Positions 26,447-35,679 of a stretch of 64,000 nucleotides of DNA are shown piece by piece; the stretch's first letter is position 1; every line of letters starts with the position of its first letter. This DNA comes from Puniceibacterium sp. IMCC21224. Its GTDB lineage: Bacteria; Pseudomonadota; Alphaproteobacteria; Rhodobacterales; Rhodobacteraceae. The stretch covers positions 3,720,001 through 3,784,000 of the forward strand of contig NZ_LDPY01000001.1 of the NCBI RefSeq assembly GCF_001038505.1. The letters are read 5' to 3'. The notes under the pieces are model-generated. The model was not told the DNA's origin. It saw only the letters and a program-made list of their open reading frames with translations, and did no database searches. Both the position numbers and the translations under genes were made by a program.

Positions 26447-27667
26447 TTAGTCGTAGCGTCGCGCATCCTCGATCACCAAACCATCGCGCGGCAGGGTGCC
26501 CGGGGCAACAATCTCGACCGTACCCTTGAGCTTGAGCAACTCAGCCACGCTGGCCTCAATCCCCGGAATATCGTCAGCTGCGGATTCAAGCTGTACGGTC
26601 ATCACATCCATATCGCCCTGACGGATGGCCACCACACGGGCACGCTGCACAGTTGCGTGACGGGCCACAAGGGCGGCGACCTGTTCAGGGCGCACAAACA
26701 TGCCCTTGATCTTGGTGGTCTGATCGGCGCGCCCCATCCACCCCTTGATCCGGGTGTTGGTGCGGCCACAGGGGCTGATCCCCGGCAGGACCGCACTCAT
26801 GTCCCCGGTGGCAAAGCGGATCAGCGGATAATCGGGATTGAGGGTCGTGACCACAACTTCGCCCACCTCGCCCTCGGGGACAGGATCGCCGGTGCCGGGG
26901 GTCACAATCTCGACGATTACATGCTCGTCAAGGATCATCCCCTCCATCGCCTCACTCTCGTAGGCGATGCTACCCAGATCGGCTGTGGCATAACATTGCA
27001 GGCAGGCGATACCCCGCCCGGCGTAATACTCCCGCAGCGACGGGAACAGCGCGCCGCCCCCCACGGCGGCACGGGTGATGCCCAAAGTCAGCCCCATCTC
27101 ATCGGCTTTTTCTAGGATCAGCTTGAGGTAATCCGGCGTCCCGGCATAGGCCGTCACACCGACATCCGCAGCTGCACGGACCTGCAATTCGGTCTGTCCC
27201 GTGCCCGCAGGCAACACCGCCGCCCCGACCGCGCGCGCGCCGCTCTCAAAGATCATCCCGGCCGGCGTCAGATGGTAGCCAAAGCAGTTCTGCACGATAT
27301 CACCCGGCCCGATGCCGCAAGCATGCAGGAACCGGCCCATGCGCCACCAGTCGTGCTCGGTCCCGCCGGGTTCATAAATCGGCCCCGGAGACTGGAACAC
27401 ATGCGCAAACCCGGACGGCCCCCGCGTTGCAAAGCCCCCAAACGGCGCTGCCTCGCCCTGCGCCGCCCCAAGCGCCGACTTGCGCAGCACCGGCAAAGCA
27501 GCCAGCGCCTGAGCGTTCGTAACAGCAGCCGGGTCGATGCCGCCCAGCATCCCAGCGTACCCCGGCAAACCCTGCGCGCGGGCAATCTGCAGCGGCAACG
27601 CTGTGGCCAGTGCTGCAACCCGTTCATCCACGCTGCGTGTTTCCAGCGCATCGAAATAGCCCGTCAT
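26447..27667 (-). CDS. PaaK-like phenylacetate-CoA ligase family protein
   Basis: A 406-residue adenylate-forming enzyme of the PaaK type. Landmarks are FGYHLTPAGMIFESG, the YATADLGSIAYES block replacing the usual YGxTE, RFATGDMSAV with the ribose-binding Asp, and RIKGWMGRADQTTKIKGMFV, the hinge to the C-terminal domain. It would activate an aromatic or related carboxylic acid to its CoA ester. Last gene of the cassette that includes the Liv-type transporter at 28118-33360, 29 nt after the cupin gene. Substrate not evident. Confidence 0.86.
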   Translation of the reverse strand: MTGYFDALETRSVDERVAALATALPLQIARAQGLPGYAGMLGGIDPAAVTNAQALAALPVLRKSALGAAQGEAAPFGGFATRGPSGFAHVFQSPGPIYEPGGTEHDWWRMGRFLHACGIGPGDIVQNCFGYHLTPAGMIFESGARAVGAAVLPAGTGQTELQVRAAADVGVTAYAGTPDYLKLILEKADEMGLTLGITRAAVGGGALFPSLREYYAGRGIACLQCYATADLGSIAYESEAMEGMILDEHVIVEIVTPGTGDPVPEGEVGEVVVTTLNPDYPLIRFATGDMSAVLPGISPCGRTNTRIKGWMGRADQTTKIKGMFVRPEQVAALVARHATVQRARVVAIRQGDMDVMTVQLESAADDIPGIEASVAELLKLKGTVEIVAPGTLPRDGLVIEDARRYD

Positions 27668-27696
27668 GTCCTGCTCTCCTTGCGCCGTGCCACCGC

Positions 27697-28092
27697 TTAT
27701 TCGGCGAGTGTTTGAAACGGCTTGGTCTTGTCCACGATGTGGGTGGTGTAAATCGTGATCGGCATGTCGCCCGCCACGGTCAGCCCACCATGCACGACTC
27801 CCTCGGCAAAATTCAGAGGCGTATCAGCGGCAAAGGGCACCTCTTTGCCATTAGGCAGGATCACCTGCCCGCCCACCGCCACGACCGAGTTTTCGTCCCC
27901 CGGGTGGGTGTGCTTCGGGATATAGCCACCCGGATGAATCACCAGCTTGGCCAGCACAACCTCCATCACGTCCGACCCTGACAGCGGCTTACGGCTAAGT
28001 TCAGTCCGCTCGATCAGATCCTGAGCGCCCGCAGGCAGTGCCAAAATCACCGCAGCAACCAGTGCCGCACCTACAGTCACGATACGTCCCAT
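27697..28092 (-). CDS. Exported cupin-domain protein
   Basis: A 131-residue protein with a signal peptide (about 1-23, ending GAQ) and one cupin barrel. The metal-binding motif is seen as GGYIPKHTHPGDE (two His and a Glu), with a later His in EGVVHGG. Periplasmic, single-domain cupins of this kind may bind a small acid or metal. It lies between the ABC ATPase gene and the PaaK-like ligase, suggesting a role in handling the transported compound. Reaction unknown. Confidence 0.8.
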   Translation of the reverse strand: MGRIVTVGAALVAAVILALPAGAQDLIERTELSRKPLSGSDVMEVVLAKLVIHPGGYIPKHTHPGDENSVVAVGGQVILPNGKEVPFAADTPLNFAEGVVHGGLTVAGDMPITIYTTHIVDKTKPFQTLAE

Positions 28093-28117
28093 CTCAAACC
28101 CTCTTGGTTACAGGGGA

Positions 28118-28942
28118 TCACGCCAGCCAACGCTTGCGGCGGCGATAACTGCGCACGTCGCGGAATGATTTCCGCCCCTCGTCCGACATGCCCAGATAGA
28201 ATTCCTTCACGTCTGGATTCTCGCGCAGATCCGCGGCCAGACCCTCCATCACCACCCGACCGGATTCCAGAATGTATCCTGTATGCGCAAACCGCAAAGC
28301 CACATTGGTATTCTGTTCGGCCAACAGAAACGATACCCCCTCATTTTCGTTCACCGACCGCACGATCTCGAAAATCTGCTCGACCAGTTGCGGCGCAAGG
28401 CCCATCGACGGCTCGTCCAGCAAAATCATCTCGGGGCGTGACATCAGCGCGCGACCTATGGCGCACATCTGCTGCTCGCCGCCGCTGGTATAGCCTGCTT
28501 GCGATCTGCGCCGCTCCCGCAAACGCGGAAAATATTCGTATACCATCTGCAGATCCGCCTCGACTGCCGCCTTGCCGTCGCGCCGTGTATAAGCCCCGGT
28601 CAGCAGATTCTCCTCAATCGTCAGATGTTGGAAACAATGGCGCCCCTCCATCACCTGAATCACGCCTTTGCGGACCAACTCGGCGGGGTCGCGCCCCTGC
28701 ACCGTTTCGCCCTTGTACAGGATCGACCCCTTGGTCACCTCTCCCCGCTCCGACTTCAACAGATTGGAAATTGCCTTGAGCGTGGTCGTCTTGCCCGCGC
28801 CATTCCCCCCCAACAGCGCCGTGATCCCGCCCTTGGGCACCGACAGCGACACCCCCTTGAGGACAAGAATCACGTGATTATAGATCACCTCGATATTGTT
28901 GACCTCAAGCAGCGCGTCGCGGGTGGGGGCAGCGTCCAGCAT
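28118..28942 (-). CDS. Liv-type ABC transporter ATP-binding protein (LivF-like)
   Basis: A 274-residue ATPase of the branched-chain/hydrophobic amino acid transporter (HAAT) family. Walker A GGNGAGKTTT, signature TSGGEQQM, Walker B MILLDEPS and the switch His region are intact. The C-terminal extension is rich in Arg/Lys (RRRKRWLA). The start at 28942 (MLDAAP) is preceded by AGAGAAGAAG, part of the dispersed repeat at 28947; a reading from 28969 is longer but has nothing to recommend it. Works with the second ATPase at 32542. Confidence 0.93.
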   Translation of the reverse strand: MLDAAPTRDALLEVNNIEVIYNHVILVLKGVSLSVPKGGITALLGGNGAGKTTTLKAISNLLKSERGEVTKGSILYKGETVQGRDPAELVRKGVIQVMEGRHCFQHLTIEENLLTGAYTRRDGKAAVEADLQMVYEYFPRLRERRRSQAGYTSGGEQQMCAIGRALMSRPEMILLDEPSMGLAPQLVEQIFEIVRSVNENEGVSFLLAEQNTNVALRFAHTGYILESGRVVMEGLAADLRENPDVKEFYLGMSDEGRKSFRDVRSYRRRKRWLA

Positions 28943-28946
28943 GGCT

Positions 28947-28970
28947 CTTCTTCTCTTTAAAATACGCAAA
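28947..28970 (-). repeat. Dispersed intergenic repeat, copy 1
   Basis: On the minus strand it reads GCGTATTT, TT, AAAGAGAAGAAG, immediately before the livF-like start at 28942, where GAGAAGAAG may serve as ribosome binding site. Six similar copies occur in this window. Confidence 0.7.
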
Positions 28971-29013
28971 TACCCCGGCGGCGACGCAAAACCGCCGCCG
29001 GAGATGGCCCGCC

Positions 29014-30312
29014 TTAGCTATCCGCGTCGCATGTCTCGGACACGGCCCATGGTTCGTTTGCGACGGCGTACTCAGCCGCCTCCTGAGCCTCCAGCGGCGT
29101 GATCGCATCCGCCTCAGCCATCATAAGCTCACTGACCTTGACGAACTTTGCACCATCCCATTCCAGCATCCAGCCTCCGGAATGCCCGGTGTGATTGGCG
29201 CAGGTGGTCTGGAACGGCGGCACCATGCCGGTCATACCCAGCTCGGCCAGACGTTCATCGGTGAGGTTCAGGTTTTCAAGACCCCAGCGCAGATCCCCCG
29301 GCGAAATCTCGGCCTTTCCGGTGTGGTCCTGCGCGGCCTTGATCCCCTCGGCCAGGATCATCGAAATCACCAGCCCGCGCGAATAGAACACGCCCTGCAT
29401 TTCCTCTTCGTTGGACAGGGTGTCGCCCGCGTCCACCACATGTTTCTTGATATCCGCCATCACCGGCGCGTCCAGAACCGGATAGCTAAAGCTGATCGAC
29501 TTGTAGCCCTTGCCATCCTCACCAACGATCTTGAGATCGGCGTCATGCCCCGACCACCAGACGCCAACCATGTTCTCCATCGGGAACCGGGTCTTGACCG
29601 CTTCGGTAATGGCGCCGGCGTTCATCGCGCCCCAACCCCACATCACGACATAATCCGGGCGTTCGCGGCGGATCTGCAACCACTGCGCCGACTGGTTCTG
29701 CATCTCCTTGAGCCCGACCGGAATCGGCAACAGCTCAAACCCAAGCTCAGCAGCCTTTTTCTCCATCAGCGGCAGCGGCTCTTTGCCGAACGGATGATCA
29801 AGGTGCAGGAACGCGATCTTCTTGCCCTTAAGATCGCCTTCTGTCTCAAGATATTGCAAGATCATGCTGGCAGCATCCCAATACGACGCCGGTGTGTTGA
29901 ACGCCCACTGAAACACCTTGCCATCGGCCATCGGACTGAACCCATAGCCGGGCGCGAGGATTGGTATTTCGTCAACATTGGTCTTAGGCAACACCTGCAG
30001 CGTGATGCCGGTTGACCAGGGTTGCGTCACCAACGCTGCCCCTTTGGTCTTTTCATAACATTCCACACCCTTTTCAGTGGAATACCCAGTCTCGCATTCC
30101 TCGAAATTCACCGGCACCCCGCCGATGCCGCCGTCGCGCGCGTTCAGCATCAGCATATAATCGCGCTGGCCGTTCATCAGCGGGATACCAGTCGCCGCAA
30201 ATGGCCCCGTCCGGTAGCTAAGGTTCGGCGTATAGAGTTCCTGAGCCGCAGTGGACGACCCGATCACGGCGCCCATGGCTGCCACAGCTGCCAATTTCGC
30301 AAAGTGTCTCAT
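29014..30312 (-). CDS. Liv-type ABC transporter substrate-binding protein
   Basis: A 432-residue periplasmic binding protein (type I fold, Peripla_BP_6) with a signal peptide (about 1-23, ending AAQ). It has GIPLMNGQRDYMLMLNARDGGIGG at the first-domain hinge region and WGWGAMNAGAITEAV in the second. Longer than LivJ/LivK (about 370 residues), as in members linked to aromatic or acyl substrates. The start at 30312 has GGGAGGAA 8 nt upstream. Located between the LivM- and LivF-like genes. Confidence 0.92.
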   Translation of the reverse strand: MRHFAKLAAVAAMGAVIGSSTAAQELYTPNLSYRTGPFAATGIPLMNGQRDYMLMLNARDGGIGGVPVNFEECETGYSTEKGVECYEKTKGAALVTQPWSTGITLQVLPKTNVDEIPILAPGYGFSPMADGKVFQWAFNTPASYWDAASMILQYLETEGDLKGKKIAFLHLDHPFGKEPLPLMEKKAAELGFELLPIPVGLKEMQNQSAQWLQIRRERPDYVVMWGWGAMNAGAITEAVKTRFPMENMVGVWWSGHDADLKIVGEDGKGYKSISFSYPVLDAPVMADIKKHVVDAGDTLSNEEEMQGVFYSRGLVISMILAEGIKAAQDHTGKAEISPGDLRWGLENLNLTDERLAELGMTGMVPPFQTTCANHTGHSGGWMLEWDGAKFVKVSELMMAEADAITPLEAQEAAEYAVANEPWAVSETCDADS

Positions 30313-30372
30313 CAAAGTTCCTCCCATTGATGCGTCTTGCCCCGCCTGGGGCAGGATCTTGTTCGGCCACCG

Positions 30373-31449
30373 CTAATGCGGGAATGGCCAGATAATGAGC
30401 TTCTCCCGGATAAGCGCCCAAAGACGCGCCAATCCATGCGGCTCGATAATCAGGAAAAAGACGATCAGCCCGCCGACTATCATCACATTCAGATGCTCGA
30501 CCATGGCCGAGGAAACCGGAATACCCAACGCCTGCGGCAGCGTGCCCAGGACCACCGGCAACCCGACAATCAGAATGGCGCCCAGATAATTGCCCAGGAT
30601 CGACCCCAGCCCGCCAATAATCGCGATAAAGAGGATGCGAAACGACAGCGGGATATCAAACAGATTCGGTTCCGCCGCACCGCGCCACATAAAGACGAAC
30701 AGCGCCCCCGCAACGCCAACAATATAGGATGACACCATAAAGGCGGTCAGCTTGGATTTCATCAGGTTGATGCCGATCAGCTCGGCGGCGATATCCATGT
30801 CGCGCGTCGCCTTCCACGTCCGCCCCAACGTACCGCGTGTCAGGTTAATGCAAAGCACCGTCATCAGGCTAACGATCCCCAGCACGACAAAATACTGGGT
30901 GACGGAACTGGCCTGCGGTCCAGCGATGTAGACGCCGAACATCTTCAGGTTCGGCACCTGAATGGCCCCCGAAGCATTGTAATTATAAAGCCAGGCCCAT
31001 TTCTCGAACAGCCATACAAGGAAAAATTGCGCCGCCAGCGTGGCAATCGCCAGATAGAACCCCTTGATCCGCAAGCTGGGGATGCCAAAGGCGACGCCAA
31101 CCCCGGCGCTGAACACCCCCGACAACAAGATCGCCACCAGCGGGTTCATCCAGGGCATCAGCGTCACCATCTTGTAACACGCATAGGCGCCCACACCCAT
31201 GAACGCCGCCGTTCCTAGCGAAAGCTGCCCGGCATAACCCGTCAGGAGATTCAATCCCATCGCCGCCAGCGCATAGATCAGGATCGGGATCAGCAAGGTC
31301 TGAAAGGCGAACTCACTCGCCAACAACGGAAAAATCACCCAGGCAAAAACCAGGATAATCCCCAACAACACCGCATCCTGGCGAACCGGAAACAGAGCCT
31401 GATCCGACTTGTAGCTGGTCTTGAATTGTCCCGCCGTTCTGTACAGCAT
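30373..31449 (-). CDS. Liv-type ABC transporter permease (LivM-like)
   Basis: A 358-residue inner-membrane permease with about nine membrane spans and the conserved LivM segment GLNLLTGYAGQLSLG; the ATPase-contact EAA-like region is TRDMDIAAELIGINLMKSKL. Start at 31449 (MLYRTAGQF), with a GGGGGAGAGAG region upstream; a reading from 31476 is longer by nine residues. Copy 2 of the dispersed repeat lies 40 nt upstream. Pairs with the LivH-like permease at 31572. Confidence 0.92.
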   Translation of the reverse strand: MLYRTAGQFKTSYKSDQALFPVRQDAVLLGIILVFAWVIFPLLASEFAFQTLLIPILIYALAAMGLNLLTGYAGQLSLGTAAFMGVGAYACYKMVTLMPWMNPLVAILLSGVFSAGVGVAFGIPSLRIKGFYLAIATLAAQFFLVWLFEKWAWLYNYNASGAIQVPNLKMFGVYIAGPQASSVTQYFVVLGIVSLMTVLCINLTRGTLGRTWKATRDMDIAAELIGINLMKSKLTAFMVSSYIVGVAGALFVFMWRGAAEPNLFDIPLSFRILFIAIIGGLGSILGNYLGAILIVGLPVVLGTLPQALGIPVSSAMVEHLNVMIVGGLIVFFLIIEPHGLARLWALIREKLIIWPFPH

Positions 31450-31488
31450 CCGCGTCTCTCTCCCCCACCGCCCCAAAGGGCTCCTTGA

Positions 31489-31512
31489 TCTTCTTCTCTT
31501 CTCAAATACGCG
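31489..31512 (-). repeat. Dispersed intergenic repeat, copy 2
   Basis: On the minus strand it reads GCGTATTT, GA, then GAAGAGAAGAAG. It lies between the two permease genes, in the same orientation as copies 1 and 3. Confidence 0.65.
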
Positions 31513-31571
31513 CCCGCCGCGGGCGTCCCGACATGCCCCTCAGAACCATCGGTGCAATCGGCAAAGCCCCC

Positions 31572-32525
31572 TTACACCCGCTCGATGATCTTCTCCCCGA
31601 ACAGCCCCTGCGGCCGGAACAACAGCACAATCAAGGCAAGAACAAAGGCGAACCAGGTCTCGGTATTGCCGCCCAACAGCGGCTGTCCCCAATAAATCTC
31701 GAACAGCTTTTCCAGCATCCCGATCATCAACCCGCCAATGATCGCACCGGTGATGCTCTCCAGACCGCCCAGCATCAGCACCGGCAACGCCTTGTAGGCA
31801 ATCACCTCCAACGCAAAGCTGACACCGGCCCGCGCGCCCCACGCAACCCCCGTAACCAGCGCGATGATCCCGGCGATGAACCACACCAGCACCCAGATCG
31901 TCTGGAGCGAGATGCCCACCGACAGGGCTGCCTGATGGTCGTCGCCCAGCGCGCGGATCGCCCGCCCCATCCGCGTCTTGTTCAGGAACAGCAGGAGGGC
32001 CACCACCAGCAGCGCCGCCACCGCAACGGCAGTGATATCCTTCTGCTCCAAGATCAGCAGCCCACCCCATGGCTCCAAAACAACAGAGCCGGTCGGAATG
32101 CCCAACTCTTCGGTGATCATCACCTTGTTCTCACCACCAAAGATGATCTCACCCAGTCCAATCAGAAACAGCGTAATCCCGATCGTCGCCATGAACAGAA
32201 TGATATCCGGCTGCCCCACCAGCGGACGCAGCACCACCCGTTCAATACTTACGGCCAGCCCGAACATCACCGCCAGCGTCAACACCACCGAAATCCAGGC
32301 AGGCACCCCCTTCGCGTGCAGGCCCACCAGCGTCAGCGCGGCAAAGACCACCATGATCCCCTGTGCAAAGTTGAAAATGCGCGACGAGCGGTAGATCAGT
32401 ACAAACCCCAGCGCGATCAGCGCATACAGGATGCCCGAAACCAATCCCTCCCACAGAACCTGCAACAGGAAATCCGGCGCCGCGAACATATCGGCAAACG
32501 GTTGGATGAAAATGTCGTTCAGCAT
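31572..32525 (-). CDS. Liv-type ABC transporter permease (LivH-like)
   Basis: A 317-residue inner-membrane permease with about eight membrane spans. Diagnostic segments are GLVSGILYALIALGFVLIYRSSRIFNFAQG at the start and the EAA-type loop RAIRALGDDHQAALSVGI. Start MLNDIFIQPF at 32525, 16 nt after the upstream ATPase stop. Together with the LivM-like permease it forms the membrane channel. Confidence 0.93.
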   Translation of the reverse strand: MLNDIFIQPFADMFAAPDFLLQVLWEGLVSGILYALIALGFVLIYRSSRIFNFAQGIMVVFAALTLVGLHAKGVPAWISVVLTLAVMFGLAVSIERVVLRPLVGQPDIILFMATIGITLFLIGLGEIIFGGENKVMITEELGIPTGSVVLEPWGGLLILEQKDITAVAVAALLVVALLLFLNKTRMGRAIRALGDDHQAALSVGISLQTIWVLVWFIAGIIALVTGVAWGARAGVSFALEVIAYKALPVLMLGGLESITGAIIGGLMIGMLEKLFEIYWGQPLLGGNTETWFAFVLALIVLLFRPQGLFGEKIIERV

Positions 32526-32541
32526 GTCGTCTCCTCAACCG

Positions 32542-33360
32542 TCAATGTGCCACCCCAAGATAGGCGTCGATCACATCCTGATTGGCACGCACCTCATCGG
32601 GCGTGCCATCGCCGATCTTCTTGCCGTAATCCATCACCACAACGCGGTCGCTGATATCCATCACCACCCCCATGTCATGCTCGATCAGCGCAATGGTGGT
32701 GCCAAATTCGTCATTCACATCGAGGATAAAGCGGCTCATGTCTTCCTTCTCTTCAACATTCATTCCAGCCATCGGCTCGTCCAACAGCAGGATCGACGGC
32801 TCAGCCGCCAAAGCCCGCGCCAACTCCACCCGTTTTTTCAAACCATACGGCAACCGACCGACCGGCGTCTTGCGAATGCTCTGGATCTCAAGGAAATCAA
32901 TCACCTTTTCGACCACCTCGCGATTGGCCAACTCTTCGTCACGCGCCTTGCCCCACCACATCGCCTGCGACAGAATCCCCGCGTGCATATGGGTCAGCCG
33001 CCCGGTCATGACGTTGTCCAACACAGTCATACCCTCAAACAATGCGATATTCTGGAACGTCCGCGCGACACCCATCCGTGCCACCTCATAAGGTTTCATC
33101 GCCGGACGACGGGCGCCCTTGTACCAAACCTCCCCCTCGCTTGGCGTGTAAAACCCCGAGATGATGTTCAGCATCGACGATTTGCCCGCCCCGTTGGGAC
33201 CGATGATGGCGCGGATCTCCCCCTCGTGAATATCGAACGAGATGTCCTCAATCGCCACCAACCCGCCAAACCGCAGGGTGATGTTGTGCATCTCCATCAA
33301 CCTGCCGCCAATTTGACGACCATCCGCGGTGACGTATCCCCCGGTATCCTTCATCCGCAT
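32542..33360 (-). CDS. Liv-type ABC transporter ATP-binding protein (LivG-like)
   Basis: A 272-residue ATPase. Walker A GPNGAGKSS, Q-loop in GVARTFQNIALF, signature LPYGLKKRVELA (variant of LSGGQ common in LivG), Walker B ILLLDEPMAG and IEHDM are present. GAAGAGAAGAA, the end of dispersed repeat copy 3, directly precedes ATG 33360; a second ATG follows two codons later. It is second in the operon, after the acyl-CoA synthetase. Confidence 0.92.
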   Translation of the reverse strand: MRMKDTGGYVTADGRQIGGRLMEMHNITLRFGGLVAIEDISFDIHEGEIRAIIGPNGAGKSSMLNIISGFYTPSEGEVWYKGARRPAMKPYEVARMGVARTFQNIALFEGMTVLDNVMTGRLTHMHAGILSQAMWWGKARDEELANREVVEKVIDFLEIQSIRKTPVGRLPYGLKKRVELARALAAEPSILLLDEPMAGMNVEEKEDMSRFILDVNDEFGTTIALIEHDMGVVMDISDRVVVMDYGKKIGDGTPDEVRANQDVIDAYLGVAH

Positions 33361-33382
33361 TTCTTCTCTTCCAAAATACGCA
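33361..33382 (-). repeat. Dispersed intergenic repeat, copy 3
   Basis: On the minus strand it reads GCGTATTT, TG, then GAAGAGAAGAA, ending right at the LivG-like start codon. Lies between the acyl-CoA synthetase stop and the LivG-like gene. Confidence 0.65.
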
Positions 33383-33469
33383 AATCCGAACGCGCAACCC
33401 GAACGAACGGAAACATCAAATCCCCCACGGGATGGCGGGTGGGGCGTCGCCGGCAGGCGCGCGTCCCCG

Positions 33470-35443
33470 TCATTGCGCAGCCATCAGGCGCGGCGCGACC
33501 GGCATGACCTTTGCATCGCGGATCATCAGCGTCGCCTTGATCAGGCCCTTGCGTCCGTCCTCATAGGTCACTTCGGTCTCGGTATAGACATTGTCCGCCC
33601 CACCAAAGAGCGCCGACACCAGATCCCCGAACTTCTCGCCAATGATCTTGCGCCGCACCTTGCGGGTTCGGGTCAACTCGCCGTCATCCGCATCCAACTC
33701 CTTGTGCAGCACAAGAAAGCGGTGGATCTGACAGCCCGACAACATCTGATCCTGCGCCACGCTGGCGTTAACCTCTTCCACATGGCCCTGAATCGCATCC
33801 AGCACCTGCGGATGCCCCGCAAGCTCCTGATAAGACGCATAGGCGATGTTGTTGCGTTCGGCCCAGTTGCCCACAGCCGTCAGGTCAATGTTGAGAAAGG
33901 CGCAGCAATGATCGCGCCCCGCCCCCATCACCACGGCTTCCAGAATATTGGGATAGAATTTCAGCTTGTTTTCAACGTATTTTGGCGCAAACAGCGCACC
34001 ATCCGCCATCGCGCCCACGTCCTTCGCCCGGTCAATGATCCGCAGATGGCCGGAACTTTCCTCGATAAAGCCCGCATCCCCCGTCGCGACCCAGCCCTCG
34101 GCATCCTTGGTGTCCGCCGTGCTGTCGGCGTTTTTATAATACTCCACAAAAACGCCGGGCGAGCGGTAAAATACCTCGCCATTCTCCGCGATGCGGATCT
34201 CGACCCCCGGCGACGGCACCCCTACGGTATCCGACCGCACCTGCCCGTCAGGTTGCTGGGTGATGAACACCGATGCTTCTGTCTGTCCATAAAGCTGTTT
34301 CAGATTGATCCCCAGCGCCCGATAGAAATCAAAGATTTCCGGCCCGATCGCCTCACCGGCGGTATAGCCGACGCGCACCCGGCTCAGACCAAGCGTGTTC
34401 TTGAGCGGACCAAAAATCAGAAATTCGCCCAGCCGGTATTTCAAACCGTCCATTACCCCGACTGTGGCCCCGTCCAAGAGGCTTGGCCCAACCTTACGGG
34501 CATGCTCCATAAAGGACCGGAACATCCACTGCTTGAACGCCCCCGCATCCTCCATCCGGATCATGATGCTGGTCAGCTGCGTCTCAAAGACGCGCGGCGG
34601 CGCAAAGTAATAAGACGGCGCAATCTCGCGCAGATCCGTCATCATCGTCTCGGCGCTTTCGGGGCAGTTGACGCAGAACCCCGTCCAATAGGCCTGCCCG
34701 ATGGAAAAGATAAAATCCCCGACCCAGGCCATCGGCAGATAGGCCAACACCTCTTCGCCGACCTTTAAATGGTCAAATTCCGACGACGCCTTCGCCGTCT
34801 CAATGATGTTGCGGTTGGACAGCACCACGCCCTTGGGCTTACCCGTCGTTCCGCTGGTATAAAGCATCACACAGATGTCGTCGTAGCCCAGCCGATCGCG
34901 TCGCCGGTTCAGCTCTGGCTCGAGTTTTGCGCGGGCCACGCGACCTTGTTCCTGTACCTGACGATAGTCATGCAGATGCGAATGATCGTATTTCCGCAAC
35001 CCACGCGGGTCGAGGCAGATCATCTGTTCGAACTGCGGCAGCGCATCCTGCACTTCGATCACCTTGTCGACCTGCTCCTGATCGGCGGCGATGACGATCC
35101 GGGCACCGCAATGTTCCAGCACATAGGTCATCTCTTCGGCAGAGGCGTCCTGATAGAGCGGCACAGGCACGGCCCCCACCATTTGTGCCGCCGCCATCGA
35201 CCAATACAGATAGGGACGGTTGCGCCCGACCACAGCGATAAAATCGCCGGGCGCCACCCCCATCTGCAACAACCCCAGCGCCAGCGCCTCGACCTCGCTC
35301 TGGGTCTGGGCCCAAGTCCAGGTCTGCCAGATGCCGTACTCCTTTTCGCGATAGGCCGACGCAGTGCCGTGCAACATCGCATTGCGCCGCAACAGCGCCG
35401 GAATCGACCGCAGGCCCTCTGTGCCCTCGGACATATACGCCAA
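33470..35443 (-). CDS. Long-chain-type AMP-dependent acyl-CoA synthetase
   Basis: A 657-residue adenylate-forming enzyme, first gene of the transporter cassette. ATP-binding motif YTSGTTGKPKGV near residue 195, YGQTE near 367, and the ribose-binding GWVATGDAG near 435. The C-terminus has the DGELTRTRKVRR region where the catalytic Lys sits. The size and spacing match FadD15/ACSL-like synthetases often found with Liv-type transporters. The start is TTG at 35443: GGAGG is 7 nt upstream, whereas the ATG at 35434 is too far (16 nt). Likely substrate: a long-chain or aromatic carboxylic acid imported by the transporter. Confidence 0.92.
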   Translation of the reverse strand: MAYMSEGTEGLRSIPALLRRNAMLHGTASAYREKEYGIWQTWTWAQTQSEVEALALGLLQMGVAPGDFIAVVGRNRPYLYWSMAAAQMVGAVPVPLYQDASAEEMTYVLEHCGARIVIAADQEQVDKVIEVQDALPQFEQMICLDPRGLRKYDHSHLHDYRQVQEQGRVARAKLEPELNRRRDRLGYDDICVMLYTSGTTGKPKGVVLSNRNIIETAKASSEFDHLKVGEEVLAYLPMAWVGDFIFSIGQAYWTGFCVNCPESAETMMTDLREIAPSYYFAPPRVFETQLTSIMIRMEDAGAFKQWMFRSFMEHARKVGPSLLDGATVGVMDGLKYRLGEFLIFGPLKNTLGLSRVRVGYTAGEAIGPEIFDFYRALGINLKQLYGQTEASVFITQQPDGQVRSDTVGVPSPGVEIRIAENGEVFYRSPGVFVEYYKNADSTADTKDAEGWVATGDAGFIEESSGHLRIIDRAKDVGAMADGALFAPKYVENKLKFYPNILEAVVMGAGRDHCCAFLNIDLTAVGNWAERNNIAYASYQELAGHPQVLDAIQGHVEEVNASVAQDQMLSGCQIHRFLVLHKELDADDGELTRTRKVRRKIIGEKFGDLVSALFGGADNVYTETEVTYEDGRKGLIKATLMIRDAKVMPVAPRLMAAQ

Positions 35444-35581
35444 GTTGTCTCCTCCCAGATGCCCGGTATCCAGACGATCCTTCTGTGTCCGTTTTCGGAC
35501 GATGATCGCTGTTGCGCGATTCTGAATCCATTTGGACAGGGTCCAGCGTGGCGGTCAACTTTTTCCTGATCATTTCCCAAT

Positions 35582-35619
35582 TCTTACGCATTGTACCAGC
35601 TCTTACGCATTGTACCAGC
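35582..35619. repeat. Perfect 19-bp tandem duplication upstream of the acyl-CoA synthetase
   Basis: TCTTACGCATTGTACCAGC occurs twice in direct succession (35582-35600 and 35601-35619). On the minus strand each copy holds TACAAT and ATGCGTAAG. With GGAGGAG just upstream, the duplication creates an eight-codon mini-ORF (35610 to 35584, MRKSWYNA). It lies 139 nt upstream of the acyl-CoA synthetase start, in its presumed promoter or leader. Confidence 0.9.
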
Positions 35620-35679
35620 TCCTCCCCGACCCTTTGTGCCGGGTCATGGGGATGCTAGCCGTATCTGTGCGTCTCTTGG

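Noticed and set aside
35584..35610. Eight-codon mini-ORF as a real gene
   Set aside because: It arises from the tandem duplication and could be chance; kept only as part of that finding.
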